Source of the DNA: JAUYQR01 sp031415015
Lineage (GTDB): Bacteria; Pseudomonadota; Alphaproteobacteria; Rhodobacterales; Rhodobacteraceae
Assembly: GCA_031415015.1 (NCBI GenBank)
Contig: JANOQT010000044.1
Span: 1 to 64,000 of the forward strand
Reading direction: 5' to 3'
Length of the DNA stretch: 64,000 bases
Under the pieces are notes generated by a model that saw nothing but the letters and a program-made list of their open reading frames with translations, had not been told where the DNA came from and searched no databases. Each line of letters starts with the position of its first letter. Positions within the stretch are counted from its first letter, which is position 1. Of this stretch, positions 62,267 through 64,000 are shown piece by piece. Made by a program: the position numbers and the translations under genes.

Positions 62267-63471
62267 AAGACAACTATGACGTGGTGATCGTGGGCGGCGC
62301 GGTTATCGGCTCATCGGTCGCTTACTTCCTGACGGCGAACCCGGATTTCAACGGCTCGGTGCTGGTTGTCGAACGCGATCCGTCCTATTCCAAGGCGTCA
62401 ACGTCGTTGTCGGCGGCGTCGATCCGGACGCAATTCTCTAACCCGATCAACGTCCGGATCAGCCAGTTCGGCAGCGCTTTCATCCGCGATTTCGCGACAA
62501 CGATGCAGGTGCCGGGTGAACCTGCGCCCGACCTCAACTTCCATCCCGGAGGCTATCTTTTCCTCGCCAATACAGCCCAACAGGAACAGGTCCTGCGCGA
62601 GAATCACGCGGTCCAGCGCGCGTGCGGGGCCGATGTGGTTCTGTGGGACCAAGATGCACTTTCGAACGCGTTTCCGCATCTGGTGGCAGACGATATCCGC
62701 CTCGCCTCCTACGGCCAGTCGGGTGAGGGCTGGTTTTCCAACACCGGTCTGATGAACGGCTTTCGCGCCAAGGCGCGGGCGCAAGGGGCGGAGTATGTGA
62801 CGGACGAAGTGGTCGCCATCGGGCGCGCGGGCGCGGCTGTCACTTCGGTCACGCTCAGATCGGGCGTGCAAGTGCGGGCCGGGACGGTGGTCAACGCCTC
62901 TGGTCCCCGTGCGGCATTGACGGCGCGGATGGCCGGGCTGGATGTGCCGGTGGAACCGCGAAAACGCACGGTTTTCGTCATCGACTGCGCGAAGACGCCG
63001 GAAGGGTCGGCGACGGTGAACAAGGGCAGGTTGCCGTTGATGATCGACCCCAGCGGCGTCTGGTGTCGCCCGGAAGGGCGCTATTTCCTGACGGGCGCGG
63101 CCCCGGTAGAGGACCCCTGCGTCGACTGGGACGACTTCGAGCCGCGTTATGACGAGTTCGAGGAGATTGTCTGGCCGGCCCTCGCCGCCCGGTCCCCCGG
63201 GTTCGAGGCGATAAAGGTGGTGAACCAATGGGCCGGGCACTACGATTTCAACACGCTGGACCACAACCTGATCGTCGGCCGCCACCCGAACGTGCGGAAT
63301 TTCATTTACGCCAACGGCTTTTCCGGCCACGGCTTGCAGCAAGGCCCTGCTGCCGGGCGCGGCGTGTCCGAGATAATCGTGTACGATGGTTTCCGGACGC
63401 TGGACCTGAGCGAGGTCGGTTATGAGCGTATTATCGCGAACCGGCCCTTTCTGGAAAAGGCAGTGATCTGA
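62263..63471 (+). CDS. FAD-dependent oxidoreductase (DAO/FOXRED1-like)
   Basis: A 402-aa flavoprotein of the D-amino-acid-oxidase superfamily with an N-terminal dinucleotide fold (DVVIVGGAVIGSSVAYFL; the third glycine of the GxGxxG pattern is Ala), the STSLSAASIRTQFSNPINVR segment and a C-terminal FAD region (FIYANGFSGHGLQQGPAAGR). It oxidises amines or 2-hydroxy/amino acids. The likeness to FOXRED1-type dehydrogenases suggests an electron-transfer partner rather than O2. Last gene of the operon. Confidence 0.85.
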   Translation: MKDNYDVVIVGGAVIGSSVAYFLTANPDFNGSVLVVERDPSYSKASTSLSAASIRTQFSNPINVRISQFGSAFIRDFATTMQVPGEPAPDLNFHPGGYLFLANTAQQEQVLRENHAVQRACGADVVLWDQDALSNAFPHLVADDIRLASYGQSGEGWFSNTGLMNGFRAKARAQGAEYVTDEVVAIGRAGAAVTSVTLRSGVQVRAGTVVNASGPRAALTARMAGLDVPVEPRKRTVFVIDCAKTPEGSATVNKGRLPLMIDPSGVWCRPEGRYFLTGAAPVEDPCVDWDDFEPRYDEFEEIVWPALAARSPGFEAIKVVNQWAGHYDFNTLDHNLIVGRHPNVRNFIYANGFSGHGLQQGPAAGRGVSEIIVYDGFRTLDLSEVGYERIIANRPFLEKAVI

Positions 63472-63492
63472 CTGGCTGGCAGAGCTGTCGTG

Positions 63493-63606
63493 CCCCCTTG
63501 CAGACTCGGGGGCTTCTGCGTATATCGATTGCAACAGCGGTTTCGGGGTCCACACCCGAAGCTACCGAACGATGCAGCGGGCCGCTTGGTCCGCTTTTTG
63601 TTTTTT
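63493..63606 (+). promoter_or_regulatory. Structured leader of the rimP operon
   Basis: Three stem-loops follow each other. The first is CCCCC/GGGGG (63493-63497, 63508-63512). The second is CGGT-TTCGGG/CCCGAA-GCT-ACCG (63538-63567). The third is the terminator at 63576-63595 with a T-run. This precedes rimP by ten bases, so the operon is probably controlled by premature termination in its leader. NusA, often encoded after rimP, would be a natural autoregulator (outside the window). Confidence 0.6.
63576..63606 (+). terminator. Intrinsic terminator just upstream of rimP
   Basis: AGCGGGCC and GGTCCGCT pair (one G-T) around GCTT, followed by TTTTGTTTTTT. It stands 10 bases before the rimP ATG, so transcription from the upstream operon is cut here, or the rimP leader is attenuated. 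Confidence 0.8.
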
Positions 63607-63615
63607 GGAATCCCG

Positions 63616-64000
63616 ATGTCCGATCTGATCGCCAAAACCGCCATTGACCGCCGCCTTGCGGACATCATCACCCCCGTGATCGAGGGGCTGGGGTTTGAAC
63701 TGGTGCGCGTGCGTCTGATGGGCGGCAAGATCCGTATCCTACAGATCATGGCCGACCGGCCGGACGGCGGGATCGGTGTCGATGAATGTGGCGATATCTC
63801 TACCGCCGTGTCCGCCGTGCTGGACGTGGAAGACCCGGTTGAAGACAACTATGTTCTGGAGGTCTCAAGCCCCGGGATCGACCGGCCGCTGACCCGGCTC
63901 AAGGATTTCGAGATGTGGAAGGGCTGGGAAGCCCGGATCGAAACGACGGAACTGATCGACGGACGTCGCCGGTTCAAGGGCACGCTGGCCGGGGCCGAGG
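63616..64000 (+). CDS. rimP: Ribosome maturation factor RimP (partial at window end)
   Basis: Factor for 30S subunit maturation, first gene of the rimP-nusA-infB operon in most bacteria. The visible 128 residues begin MSDLIAKTAIDRRLADIITP and contain GLGFELVRVRLMGGKIRILQ, the VDECGDISTAVSAVLDVEDP stretch and LEVSSPGIDRPLTRLKDFE, all characteristic of RimP. The frame is still open at position 64000. Confidence 0.93.
   Translation, partial: MSDLIAKTAIDRRLADIITPVIEGLGFELVRVRLMGGKIRILQIMADRPDGGIGVDECGDISTAVSAVLDVEDPVEDNYVLEVSSPGIDRPLTRLKDFEMWKGWEARIETTELIDGRRRFKGTLAGAE

Noticed and set aside
1..64000. CRISPR arrays, tRNA or rRNA genes, insertion sequences, prophage
   Set aside because: I saw no regularly spaced repeats, no cloverleaf or rRNA signatures, no transposase motifs and no phage structural genes. 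Detection of a lone tRNA by eye is imperfect.

Overview
The window reads as a chromosomal segment of a high-GC alphaproteobacterium of the Rhodobacterales (Rhodobacteraceae/Roseobacter group). The grounds are the gene order aroE-coaE-dnaQ-secB-fxsA-Tim44-mltA-smr, an Hpt protein next to a receiver-PP2C regulator, a perfect CtrA-type site (TTAA-N7-TTAAC), many ATGA/GTGA overlaps inside operons, and a strong codon bias that opens long false antisense frames. I saw no rRNA, tRNA, CRISPR array, insertion sequence or prophage.

Layout. 1-5677: housekeeping genes (aroE, coaE, dnaQ | secB, fxsA | Tim44-like, mltA, Smr). 5775-7754: a minus-strand lipoprotein hydrolase and a sugar-phosphate-isomerase-like enzyme. 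7983-19794: a 12-gene operon for uptake and catabolism of what is probably a 6-deoxyhexose. It encodes a RhaSTPQ-type ABC importer, a FadR-type regulator, a Gfo/Idh/MocA dehydrogenase, an acetoacetate-decarboxylase-fold protein, a RhaM mutarotase, two SDRs, a D-2-hydroxyacid dehydrogenase, a FAH-family hydrolase and a mandelate-racemase/enolase-family dehydratase. Two nearly identical 11-bp palindromes sit in its divergent promoter. 19868-25387: periplasmic msrA, then an aminotransferase/dioxygenase/sulfotransferase cluster and an exported S33-type hydrolase.

25388-26367 is a mostly non-coding, hairpin-rich stretch holding a tiny DUF1508 gene. 26368-34229: argG, ilvA, an Hpt/receiver-phosphatase signalling pair, hslO, two Nudix genes and cca. 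34295-39322: a short leader ORF with an overlapping stem-loop, a heterodimeric ABC exporter pair and a 23S/tRNA uridine methyltransferase. 39415-41552: two L,D-transpeptidases around a CAP-domain lipoprotein, then a tiny secreted protein. 41614-45943: hemH, a methyltransferase, comF, grxC, a nitrilase and a MarR regulator.

46090-55029 is an envelope block: YjbH and YjbF exopolysaccharide proteins, two tiny secreted proteins related to the one at 41.4 kb (one behind the CtrA site), and tamB/tamA. 56097-63471 is a five-gene catabolic operon (ThDP enzyme, hydantoinase/oxoprolinase A and B, NAD-dependent epimerase/dehydrogenase, FAD oxidoreductase). The window ends in rimP, preceded by a structured leader with an intrinsic terminator.

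The best candidates for undescribed biology are the 6-deoxyhexose operon with its ADC-fold gene and palindromic operators, the three-copy family of tiny secreted proteins linked to YjbHF and CtrA, the leader ORF/stem-loop before the ABC exporter, and the aminotransferase-dioxygenase-sulfotransferase cluster. Functions were assigned by reading motifs; no database search was run.
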